A program made the translations under genes and the position numbers. The notes beneath the pieces are model-generated. The model did no database searches and was not told where the DNA came from. It worked only from the letters and a program-made list of their open reading frames with translations. From Thermoplasmata archaeon (GTDB taxonomy: Archaea; Thermoplasmatota; Thermoplasmata; Lutacidiplasmatales; UBA184), in the NCBI GenBank assembly GCA_030043855.1, contig JASHWW010000102.1, forward strand, positions 1 to 7,833: a stretch of 7,833 nt of DNA, in the 5' to 3' direction. This document shows, piece after piece, positions 1-5,939 of the stretch; the first letter of the stretch is position 1, and the number at the start of each line of letters is the position of its first letter.

Positions 1-2816
1 GCCATCCCGCGGCGGGGCACGAGGCGCACCCCGGTCGCGACCATCGCCTTCACGAGGGCATCGGAGAACGTCGGCCCGAAGCAGGCGACCTCCCCGGTCG
101 ACTGCATCTCGACGCCCAGCAGCGGGTCGGAGCCGGCGAGCTGCAGGAACGAGAACTGCGGCACCTTGACCCCCCAGCGGTCGGGGGGCAGCGGGGCGAC
201 GCCCTCGCGCGAGATCGGCCGACCGAGCATCGCCCGCGCGGCCTCGCGCAGGAGCGGGACACCGGTCGCCTTGGTCAGGAACGGCAGGGAACGGCTCGCC
301 CGGAGGTTCAGCTCGATGATCTGGTAGGCGCGATCCTTCACCAGGAACTGCACGTTGAACGGTCCCCGGATGGAGAGCGTCCGTGCGAGGAGCCCGGCCG
401 CCCGCAGCAGCTCGGCCTGGACTTCCGGCGGCGTATGCCGCGGCGGCAGGCAGAACGTCGCATCGCCCGAGTGCACCCCGGCGCGCTCGACGTGCTCGAG
501 GATCCCGCCGACCAGGATCCGCTGGCCGTCGGCGATCGCGTCGAGCTCGACTTCGTCGGCCCCCTCCACGAACTTCGTGATCACGACCGGGTGCTCCGGC
601 GAGATCCGGGTCGCTTCGGAGAGGAACCGCGCGAGGTCGCCGCGCGCCCAGATCACCCGCATCGCCTGGCCGCTGAGCACGTACGACGGGCGGACGAGCA
701 CCGGGTAGCCGACCTCCTCCGCGAAGGCGCTCGCCTCGTCGACGGTGGTGAATGCCCGCCACGCCGGCTGCGGGATCTTCAGCTTCTCGAGGAGGCGGGC
801 GAACTGGGCCCGGTCCTCGGCCGTGTCGATCGACCGGGACGAGGTCCCGAGGATCGGCAGGCCGCACATCTGCAGCAGCGGGGTCAGATTCTGGGCCAGC
901 TGGCTGCCGACGCACGTGACCACGCCCCCGAACTTCTCGAAGTCGTGGATGTCGCGCACCCGCTCGAGCGTGATCTCCTCGAAGTAGAGCCGGTCCGAGC
1001 GGTCGTAGTCGGTCGAGACCGTCTCCGGGTTGGAGTTGAGCAGGGCGACCCCGGGGATCCCCTCGGCCCGGAGCCCGTCGACCAGGTTCATCGTCGACCA
1101 GTCGAACTCGACCGAGGAGCCGATGCGGTACGGTCCCGCCCCGATCACGAGGACCGAGTTCGCCGGCATCGGGGTGACGTCGTCGGCGTCGCCCCGGTAG
1201 GTCACGTAGAGGTAGTTCGTCCGCGCGGGCCACTCGCCGGCGAGCGTGTCGATCATCCGGACGCGCGGTCGGATCCCGTGCGACAGACGCTGGCGGCGGA
1301 CCTCCTCCTCGTCGAGCCGGACGCTGCGGCCGACCGCCCGATCGGAGAGACCGAGCTCCTTGGCGGTGCGCAGGAGTTCGGGCGGCAACGTCCCGCCGGG
1401 GACGGCGCCGAGCGCCCGGTGGACCGTTTCGATCTCGCCCAGGGAGTCGACGAACCACCGGTCGATGTACGACACCCGGGCGATCGTCTCGGGGTCGATC
1501 CCGGCCCGAAGCGCCTCGAGCACCCGGACGAGGATCTCGGGCGTCGGGGTCGCGAGGTCGGCGAGGATCTCCTCGTGGGTCCGGACCTCGTTCGGCGGCA
1601 GCAGGTCGGCGCGGGGGTCGCTCATCCGGACCGCCTTCGACAGTGCCTCCGGGAACGACGCGCCGATCCCCATCACCTCCCCGACCGACTTCATCGACGG
1701 GCCGAGGCGCCGGTCGGCGCGGCTGAACTTGTCGAGGTCCCAGCGCGGGAGCTTGACGACGACGTAGTCGAGCGACGGCTCGAAGCAGGCGGTCGTGACG
1801 CCGGTGATGCGATTCTTCAGCTCGGGGAGCGTGTAACCGAGCGCGAGCTTCGCCGCGACGTAGGCGAGCGGGTAGCCGGTCGCCTTGCTCGCGAGCGCGC
1901 TCGACCGGGAGAGCCGCGCGTTGATCTCGATCGCGTAGTACTCCTCGTTCGTCGGGTCGAGGCAGAACTGGATGTTGCACTCGCCGACGATCCCGCACGC
2001 GTCGGCGGCGCGGATCGCCGCCTGCCGCAGCATCTGGTACTCGAAGTCCGTGAGCGTCTGGCTCGGGGCGATGACGACGTTGTCCCCGGTGTGGACCCGC
2101 ATCCCGAGGACGTTCTCCATGTTGCAGATCGTGAGCGTGTTCCCCCTCGCGTCCCGGACGACCTCGTACTCGAGTTGCTTGAACGAGCCGACGTACCGCT
2201 CGAGCAGGACCTGCCCGACGGGGCTCGCCCGCAGCCCGCGGCCCACGACCTCGGCGAGCTCGCCGGGGTCCTTCGCGACACCCCCTCCCTTCCCGCCGAG
2301 GGTGAAGGCGACCCGGACCATCACCGGGTAGCCGAGCTTCTCGACCGCGGCCTCCGCCTCTTCCAGCGAGTAGACCGCCCGGCTCGGCAGCGTCGGCACG
2401 CGGGCCCGGGTCATCGTCCGGACGAACTTCGCCCGGTCCTCCGTCGCCTTGATCCCCCACAGCGGGGTACCGAGGACGCGGGTCCCCGTCGCACGCAGCG
2501 CTCCCTGGTCGGAGAGCTGGACCCCGCAGTTGAGCGCGGTTTGTCCGCCGAAGGAGAGGAGCAACCCGTCCGGTTCCTCGGCCGCGAGGATGGGGGTGAC
2601 GAACTCCGGCACGAGCGGCTGGAAGTAGACCCGTCCGTGCCGCGGCGGGTCGGTCTGCAGAGTCGCGATGTTCGGGTTGACGACGACCGCATAGACGCCC
2701 TCCTCCTCGAGCGCCTTCAGGCACTGGCTGCCCGAGTAGTCGAACTCCCCCGCCTCGCCGATCTTGAGCGCCCCCGAGCCGAGGACGACGACCTTGCGGG
2801 GGAGGGAGGGGGTCAT
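1..2816 (-). CDS. carB: Carbamoyl-phosphate synthase large subunit (partial, C-terminus beyond window)
   Basis: Large subunit of glutamine-dependent carbamoyl-phosphate synthetase. It uses two ATP to turn bicarbonate and CarA-derived ammonia into carbamoyl phosphate for pyrimidines and arginine. The frame is open from ATG 2816 to the left edge (938 codons of a family norm near 1070). The first half opens with GSGALKIGEAGEFDYSGSQ (13-31), then the ATP-grasp loop TLGGKGGG (172-179) and metal ligands Q283, E297 and N299. The second half starts near residue 555 (VLVIGAGPYRIGSSVEFDW) and has RPSYVLSGQAM and ligands Q823, E835 and N837. These positions match E. coli CarB within a few residues. The last visible residues (VKAMVATGVRLVPRRGM) end the second synthetase unit, so the MGS-like allosteric domain lies outside. 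The start codon overlaps the carA stop as ATGA, implying translational coupling. The wording of the motifs is closer to archaeal and eukaryotic CAD enzymes than to E. coli, judged from memory. Confidence 0.97.
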   Translation of the reverse strand, partial: MTPSLPRKVVVLGSGALKIGEAGEFDYSGSQCLKALEEEGVYAVVVNPNIATLQTDPPRHGRVYFQPLVPEFVTPILAAEEPDGLLLSFGGQTALNCGVQLSDQGALRATGTRVLGTPLWGIKATEDRAKFVRTMTRARVPTLPSRAVYSLEEAEAAVEKLGYPVMVRVAFTLGGKGGGVAKDPGELAEVVGRGLRASPVGQVLLERYVGSFKQLEYEVVRDARGNTLTICNMENVLGMRVHTGDNVVIAPSQTLTDFEYQMLRQAAIRAADACGIVGECNIQFCLDPTNEEYYAIEINARLSRSSALASKATGYPLAYVAAKLALGYTLPELKNRITGVTTACFEPSLDYVVVKLPRWDLDKFSRADRRLGPSMKSVGEVMGIGASFPEALSKAVRMSDPRADLLPPNEVRTHEEILADLATPTPEILVRVLEALRAGIDPETIARVSYIDRWFVDSLGEIETVHRALGAVPGGTLPPELLRTAKELGLSDRAVGRSVRLDEEEVRRQRLSHGIRPRVRMIDTLAGEWPARTNYLYVTYRGDADDVTPMPANSVLVIGAGPYRIGSSVEFDWSTMNLVDGLRAEGIPGVALLNSNPETVSTDYDRSDRLYFEEITLERVRDIHDFEKFGGVVTCVGSQLAQNLTPLLQMCGLPILGTSSRSIDTAEDRAQFARLLEKLKIPQPAWRAFTTVDEASAFAEEVGYPVLVRPSYVLSGQAMRVIWARGDLARFLSEATRISPEHPVVITKFVEGADEVELDAIADGQRILVGGILEHVERAGVHSGDATFCLPPRHTPPEVQAELLRAAGLLARTLSIRGPFNVQFLVKDRAYQIIELNLRASRSLPFLTKATGVPLLREAARAMLGRPISREGVAPLPPDRWGVKVPQFSFLQLAGSDPLLGVEMQSTGEVACFGPTFSDALVKAMVATGVRLVPRRGM

Positions 2817-3958
2817 GCGCGCGCCCGCACCTTCCGGACGAACTGGTCGAAGACGAACCCGGCCTCCTGCGGCCCCGGGTGGCCCTCGGGGTGGCCCTGG
2901 AGCGCCAGCACCCGGCCCGACGGGTCGCGGAACCCCTCCAGGGTCCCGTCGTCGGGGTTGTTCGCCCACGGCTCGAGTCCGGTCTTCGAGAGCGACGCGG
3001 GGTCGACCGCGTAGCCGTGGTTCTCGCTGACGATGAGGGCGCGCCCGTCGGGGAAGCAGACGGTCTTGTTCTGGCCGCGGTGGCCGTACTTCAGCTTGAA
3101 CGTGGTACCGCCGCGGGAGAGCGCGAGCAGCTGGTGGCCCAGGCAGATCCCGAGCGTCGGGAGTCCGCGGACCGACGGACGTCCGAGCTCCTCGATCGTC
3201 GGACCGAGTTCCGCCGGATCGCCCGGGCCGTTGCCGACGAGCAGTCCCGCCACGCGGCGCCCGTCCCACTTCGTCGGGACCTCGTGGTCGTACGGGAGTC
3301 GCAGGACCGTCAGGTTCCGGTCGATCAGCGCGCGGAGGATGCTCGCCTTCACCCCGCAGTCGAGGACCGCCACCATCGGGCCGCGTCGCCCGCCGACGAG
3401 CGCCGGCTTCTTGGGCGCGACCTCGCTCATGAACCGCTCGTCCCCGTACTTCGGGGCCCGGGCGATCGCCTTCTTCAGGTCCTCCAGCCGGGCCGGAGCG
3501 TCCGACTCGCGCACGTCCAGCACGCCGCGGACGACCCCGTGCGCCCGGAGGTGCTCGGTCAATCGCCGCGTGTCGACCCCACGTACGCCCGGTACTCCTT
3601 CGTCGGCGAGCCACGCCTCGAGGGTCCGACGGCTCGACCAGTGGTTCGGACGTGTGGTCCCCCGAACGACGACGCCACGGACCTGCATCTCCTCGCTTTC
3701 GAGGACGGGCAATCCGTGCCGGTCCGTCGCGCCGGCCGCCGGGACGCCGTAGTTTCCGAGCAGCGGATACGTGAACGTCAGGATCTGGCCCCGGAACGAC
3801 GGATCCGTCAGGGACTCCGGATACCCGACCATCCCGGTCGTGAAGACGACCTCTCCGACGCGTCTCCCCGGCGCACCGATGCCGACGCCGTCGAAGCGAA
3901 CCCCGTCCTCGAGAAGCAGGGTCCCCCGCAAGGCGTGCGGGTCGGTGCTCGAAGGCAC
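2813..3958 (-). CDS. carA: Carbamoyl-phosphate synthase small subunit (glutamine amidotransferase)
   Basis: Glutaminase subunit of carbamoyl-phosphate synthetase. It hydrolyses glutamine and passes ammonia to CarB through a tunnel. With GTG 3958 as start the protein has 381 residues. The N-terminal small-subunit domain opens with GTLLLEDGVRFDG and carries GMVGYPESLTDPSFRGQ. The C-terminal class I amidotransferase domain has the nucleophile elbow GICLGHQ with Cys272, and the His356/Glu358 pair in GHPEGHPGP. E. coli uses Cys269, His353 and Glu355, so this start gives a natural length. The frame also allows GTG at 4015 and 4024, which would add an atypical arginine- and proline-rich leader of about 20 residues. 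TTG 3931 is a shorter option. No clear Shine-Dalgarno precedes 3958, but an archaeal-type TATA box lies 40 nt upstream. It is first in a carA-carB operon with a 4-bp overlap. Function is near certain; the exact start is moderately sure. Confidence 0.95.
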   Translation of the reverse strand: MPSSTDPHALRGTLLLEDGVRFDGVGIGAPGRRVGEVVFTTGMVGYPESLTDPSFRGQILTFTYPLLGNYGVPAAGATDRHGLPVLESEEMQVRGVVVRGTTRPNHWSSRRTLEAWLADEGVPGVRGVDTRRLTEHLRAHGVVRGVLDVRESDAPARLEDLKKAIARAPKYGDERFMSEVAPKKPALVGGRRGPMVAVLDCGVKASILRALIDRNLTVLRLPYDHEVPTKWDGRRVAGLLVGNGPGDPAELGPTIEELGRPSVRGLPTLGICLGHQLLALSRGGTTFKLKYGHRGQNKTVCFPDGRALIVSENHGYAVDPASLSKTGLEPWANNPDDGTLEGFRDPSGRVLALQGHPEGHPGPQEAGFVFDQFVRKVRARA

Positions 3959-3996
3959 GGGCGTGGGAACCCGAAGGCCCCGAGGAAGCGGTCGCT

Positions 3997-4010
3997 CCTT
4001 AACATTTGCC
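3997..4010 (-). promoter_or_regulatory. Candidate archaeal BRE/TATA promoter of carAB
   Basis: On the minus strand this reads GGCAAATGTTAAGG, an AT-rich island in very GC-rich DNA. GCAAA resembles a BRE and TGTTAA a weak TATA box. The TTAA ends 40 nt before GTG 3958, so transcription starting about 25 nt downstream would give a leader of roughly 15 nt. The spacing matches the TTAA in front of the HAD gene (37 nt). Its assignment rests on the assumption that the host is an archaeon. Confidence 0.5.
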
Positions 4011-4015
4011 GTCAC

Positions 4016-4029
4016 GTCGCGCACGCGAC
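4016..4029. repeat. Perfect inverted repeat in the divergent carA / flavoprotein intergenic region
   Basis: GTCGCG-CA-CGCGAC has 6-bp arms with a 2-bp centre. It lies between the candidate carA promoter (3997-4010) and the candidate flavoprotein TATA box (4061-4067), immediately upstream of the carA BRE-like bases. It could be an operator for either gene. In GC-rich DNA a 6-bp GC palindrome may also arise by chance. Confidence 0.4.
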
Positions 4030-4060
4030 ATCGTCCGACGGCGTCCGGAGACGGCGAGCC

Positions 4061-4067
4061 ATCAAAT
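4061..4067 (+). promoter_or_regulatory. Candidate TATA box for a leaderless flavoprotein mRNA
   Basis: ATCAAAT is the only AT-rich patch just upstream of ATG 4090. Its centre lies about 26 bp before that ATG, the archaeal TATA-to-start-site distance. The mRNA would therefore begin at or next to the ATG, without a leader. No convincing Shine-Dalgarno precedes the ATG (the only purine-rich bases are GGTGG, 6 nt before it), which fits a leaderless mRNA. The match to a TATA consensus is weak. Confidence 0.4.
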
Positions 4068-4089
4068 CCTCGCGGCCGGTGGACGCGCG

Positions 4090-5082
4090 ATGCCCGGGTT
4101 CCCCCGCCTGCGCGAGCGGTACGACGTCGTGGTCCTCGGCGGGGGACACGCCGGGCTGCAGGCCGGGCTGAAGGCGGCGCTCCTCGAGCACACCGCCGCG
4201 ATCGTCGACCGCGGTCCGAAGTACTCGCGCTCGTACTACTCGCCGCGGATGGACAACATCCCCGGCTTCCCCGACGGGATCTCGGGCCACGCGCTGCTCG
4301 ACCACCAGATCACGGCGGTCCGGGCGCACGACGCGATCGGCTACTTCACCCCCGCGCGGGCGATCTCGGCGGAGCGCTCCGACGACGGCTTCCGGGTCAC
4401 GTTCGAGTGGCTCAAGCAGACGCAGACGACGCACGGACGGGCCCTCGTGCTCGCCCTCGGCGTGGTCGACCGGATCCTCTCGGTCGGGGGCGAGATCGAT
4501 GCGATCTTTCCGTGGGCCAATCAGGGGATCGTGGACTTCTGCATCATCTGCGACGGCCACTTGTTCCCGGGCAAGACGGTCGGAGTGCTCGGCCACGACG
4601 CGTTCGCCGTGCGGACCGCGCTCGACCTGGTGCACTTCCACCCGGCGTCGATCGAACTGTTGACGCACGGGATCTCCCCACTCGAGGAATCGCCCCCCGA
4701 GGAGCGCGCGGCCCTGGGCGCGGCCCTGGCCGAGCACGGGATCGCCGTGCGGTCCGAGCCGATCGTCGGGTTCGACGAGATCCGCGAGAAGCGCTTCGGC
4801 GTGAAGTTCGCCGACGGGAGCCACGCGAGCTACGACAAGGGATTTTCCGCGCTCGGGTGGTACGACACCCACACGGCGATCCCGCGATCCCTCGGGGCCC
4901 GGTTCGACCGCGAAGGCTCCGTGGTGACCGACGAGGACTGTCGGGTGCTCGCCGACGCGACCGGCGAACCGATCCCCGGGCTCTATTGCGTCGGGGACCT
5001 GCGCAACGGGTGGAACCAGATCCCGGAGGCGTGGGCGACGGCGGAGCGGGCGATCATCCACGCGTGGGCCCAGTATCTCTGA
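4090..5082 (+). CDS. Thioredoxin-reductase-like FAD-dependent dithiol/disulfide oxidoreductase lacking NADPH motifs
   Basis: A 330-residue, soluble, low-molecular-weight thioredoxin-reductase-fold protein. The N-terminal FAD dinucleotide site is VVVLGGGHAGLQAG (13-26), with His where the family usually has Pro. NIPGFPDGISG (56-66) is the family's flavin-proximal segment. The redox pair is C151-I-I-C154 followed by DGH. The C-terminal FAD motif is GLYCVGDLRNGWNQIPEA. The NADPH domain begins with VGVLGHDAFAV (164-174) instead of a GxGxxA/G loop, and ELLTHGISP stands where HRRxxxR would bind the NADPH phosphate. The electron partner is therefore unlikely to be NADPH. Ferredoxin, F420, or oxygen as in GliT-type dithiol oxidases are alternatives. 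ATG 4090 is chosen because the GGGHAG motif then lies near the N-terminus. An in-frame ATG at 4006 would add 28 arginine-rich residues and run through the likely promoter. It is divergent from carAB and ends 9 bp from the convergent HAD gene. Confidence 0.9.
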   Translation: MPGFPRLRERYDVVVLGGGHAGLQAGLKAALLEHTAAIVDRGPKYSRSYYSPRMDNIPGFPDGISGHALLDHQITAVRAHDAIGYFTPARAISAERSDDGFRVTFEWLKQTQTTHGRALVLALGVVDRILSVGGEIDAIFPWANQGIVDFCIICDGHLFPGKTVGVLGHDAFAVRTALDLVHFHPASIELLTHGISPLEESPPEERAALGAALAEHGIAVRSEPIVGFDEIREKRFGVKFADGSHASYDKGFSALGWYDTHTAIPRSLGARFDREGSVVTDEDCRVLADATGEPIPGLYCVGDLRNGWNQIPEAWATAERAIIHAWAQYL

Positions 5083-5091
5083 GCCGACCGC

Positions 5092-5838
5092 TCACGCCGC
5101 GGCGGCGGGGGGCGCCGCAACGTTCAGTTGGCGGGCGAGCTCGAACAGGTCGCGGGCCACGGCGCTCGCCCCGGCGGCGAGGAACCGGTCGCTCGTCATC
5201 GTCGCCGCGGGACCTTCCGAGGGGTCGGGAAGGATCGCGTAGAAGCGTACGCGGGCGCGGGTGGCGCACTCCGCGTCGATCAGGTGGTCGCCGACGTAGA
5301 GCGCCCGGTCGAGCGGGACCTCCATCTCCTGCAGCAGCGACAGCAGGGCCTCGGCGGACGGTTTCGCCGGGCCCGGCGAGCTGCGGCTCCGCAGATAGCC
5401 GAAGAACGGGGCCAGCCCGGTCTGCTGGAGGGCGGCGCGGGCGAAGGCCTCCGAACTGCGGGTCAGGATCGCCAGCCGGAAGTCGCGGGCTTGGAGTCGC
5501 CCGAGCAGGTCGGCCGCCCCGGGCCGGGCGACGGTCCGCGGGAGGGCCTCCATCTCGATCGCATCGATGGCGCGGCCGTACTCGGCCTCGAACCGGTAGA
5601 ACTGCCCATCGGGGAGTCCCTGGTTCCGAAACTCCTCGCGCGCCCGCTCGACGATCCGGTGCACCGGATCCTGGACCGTCAGCTTCCCCGGCAGGACGCC
5701 GTGTCGCTCGGCGCACCGGATCACTTCGGCCCGGAGTCGGCCGAAGTCGTGGTGCGACAGCACCAACGTCCCATCGAGGTCGAAGGCGACGCCCAGCAGC
5801 GGTTCGAGGAACCGCGGCTCCGGGGTACGAGCCGGCAC
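5092..5838 (-). CDS. HAD-superfamily hydrolase, phosphoglycolate-phosphatase-like
   Basis: A 248-residue HAD phosphatase. Motif I is FDLDGTLV with nucleophile Asp20 and acid/base Asp22. Motif II is LAILTRSS with Thr126, and motif III is Lys159 in GPAKPSAE. Motif IV is YVGDHLIDAE with Asp184 and Asp188. An alpha-helical cap of about 80 residues lies between motifs I and II, as in the Gph-like subfamily. The substrate cannot be read from sequence; phosphoglycolate and other small sugar or nucleotide phosphates are possible. The frame stays open far upstream, but that part is an antisense shadow of the methyltransferase. GTG 5838 is the plausible start: GGAGGG (5842-5847) lies 3 nt before it, a second GGAGGG lies 10 bases further up, and a candidate TATA box is 37 nt upstream. 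The tail is alanine- and proline-rich (NVAAPPAAAA). It follows the methyltransferase gene by 77 bp. Confidence 0.93.
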   Translation of the reverse strand: MPARTPEPRFLEPLLGVAFDLDGTLVLSHHDFGRLRAEVIRCAERHGVLPGKLTVQDPVHRIVERAREEFRNQGLPDGQFYRFEAEYGRAIDAIEMEALPRTVARPGAADLLGRLQARDFRLAILTRSSEAFARAALQQTGLAPFFGYLRSRSSPGPAKPSAEALLSLLQEMEVPLDRALYVGDHLIDAECATRARVRFYAILPDPSEGPAATMTSDRFLAAGASAVARDLFELARQLNVAAPPAAAA

Positions 5839-5841
5839 GGA

Positions 5842-5857
5842 CCCTCCGTCGCCCTCC
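5842..5857 (-). promoter_or_regulatory. Tandem Shine-Dalgarno-like sequences before the HAD gene
   Basis: On the minus strand GGAGGG occurs twice in near-identical units (CGGAGGGCGA then CGGAGGGTCC). The two copies end 13 nt and 3 nt before GTG 5838. The proximal copy is closer than the usual 5-9 nt and the distal copy is further, so either could act. They are the main support for choosing this GTG start. Confidence 0.55.
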
Positions 5858-5874
5858 GACGGCGGCCGACCCCC

Positions 5875-5887
5875 GTTAAGGGTTTCC
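5875..5887 (-). promoter_or_regulatory. Candidate BRE/TATA promoter of the HAD gene
   Basis: On the minus strand this reads GGAAACCCTTAAC. GGAAA is BRE-like and CTTAA TATA-like, 37 nt before GTG 5838. This matches the arrangement upstream of carA (GCAAATGTTAA, 40 nt). It suggests the HAD gene has its own promoter in addition to any read-through from the methyltransferase gene. Confidence 0.5.
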
Positions 5888-5898
5888 GTGGAACGGAA
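5884..5898. repeat. 15-bp palindrome overlapping the HAD promoter
   Basis: TTCCGT-GGA-ACGGAA has perfect 6-bp arms and a 3-bp centre. One arm shares bases with the BRE-like GGAAA of the HAD promoter, a position where a bound repressor would block TFB. It could equally be a small RNA hairpin in read-through transcripts. Confidence 0.5.
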
Positions 5899-5939
5899 GC
5901 GGGCGAATCGCGCCGTCAGCGGCGGGCGGCCCGCTTCCG
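5894..5939 (-). repeat. Nested stem-loop enclosing the methyltransferase stop codon
   Basis: CGGAAGCGGGC (5894-5904) is the exact reverse complement of GCCCGCTTCCG (5929-5939), giving an 11-bp perfect stem. Inside the 24-nt loop a second stem pairs 5911-5915 (CGCCG) with 5920-5924 (CGGCG). The methyltransferase stop codon (5916-5918) overlaps the apex of this inner hairpin. No T-run follows on the minus strand, so it is not a classic intrinsic terminator. It could stabilise the 3' end of the mRNA or control read-through into the HAD gene. Bases 5894-5898 are shared with the 5884-5898 palindrome, so the two structures exclude each other in RNA. Confidence 0.55.

Noticed and set aside
435..3014. 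Plus-strand open frame of 859 codons across carA/carB
   Set aside because: It lies antisense to carB, whose motifs are unambiguous. Its translation is a low-complexity string of Arg, Asp, Leu and Val with no domain, an artefact of GC-biased codon use.
4006..4089. Longer flavoprotein start at ATG 4006
   Set aside because: It would add 28 mostly basic residues before a motif that is normally N-terminal, and would read through the TATA-like patch at 4061-4067.
4012..5061. Minus-strand open frame of 349 codons opposite the flavoprotein gene
   Set aside because: It is antisense to a gene with clear FAD and CxxC motifs, and shows no domain of its own.
5083..5091. Terminator between the convergent flavoprotein and HAD genes
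   Set aside because: Only 9 bp separate the stops, and I see no hairpin or T-run there.
3771..5879. Plus-strand open frame of 702 codons
   Set aside because: It overlaps carA, the flavoprotein and the HAD gene in other frames. Its product is mostly Arg, Gly and Pro with no motif.
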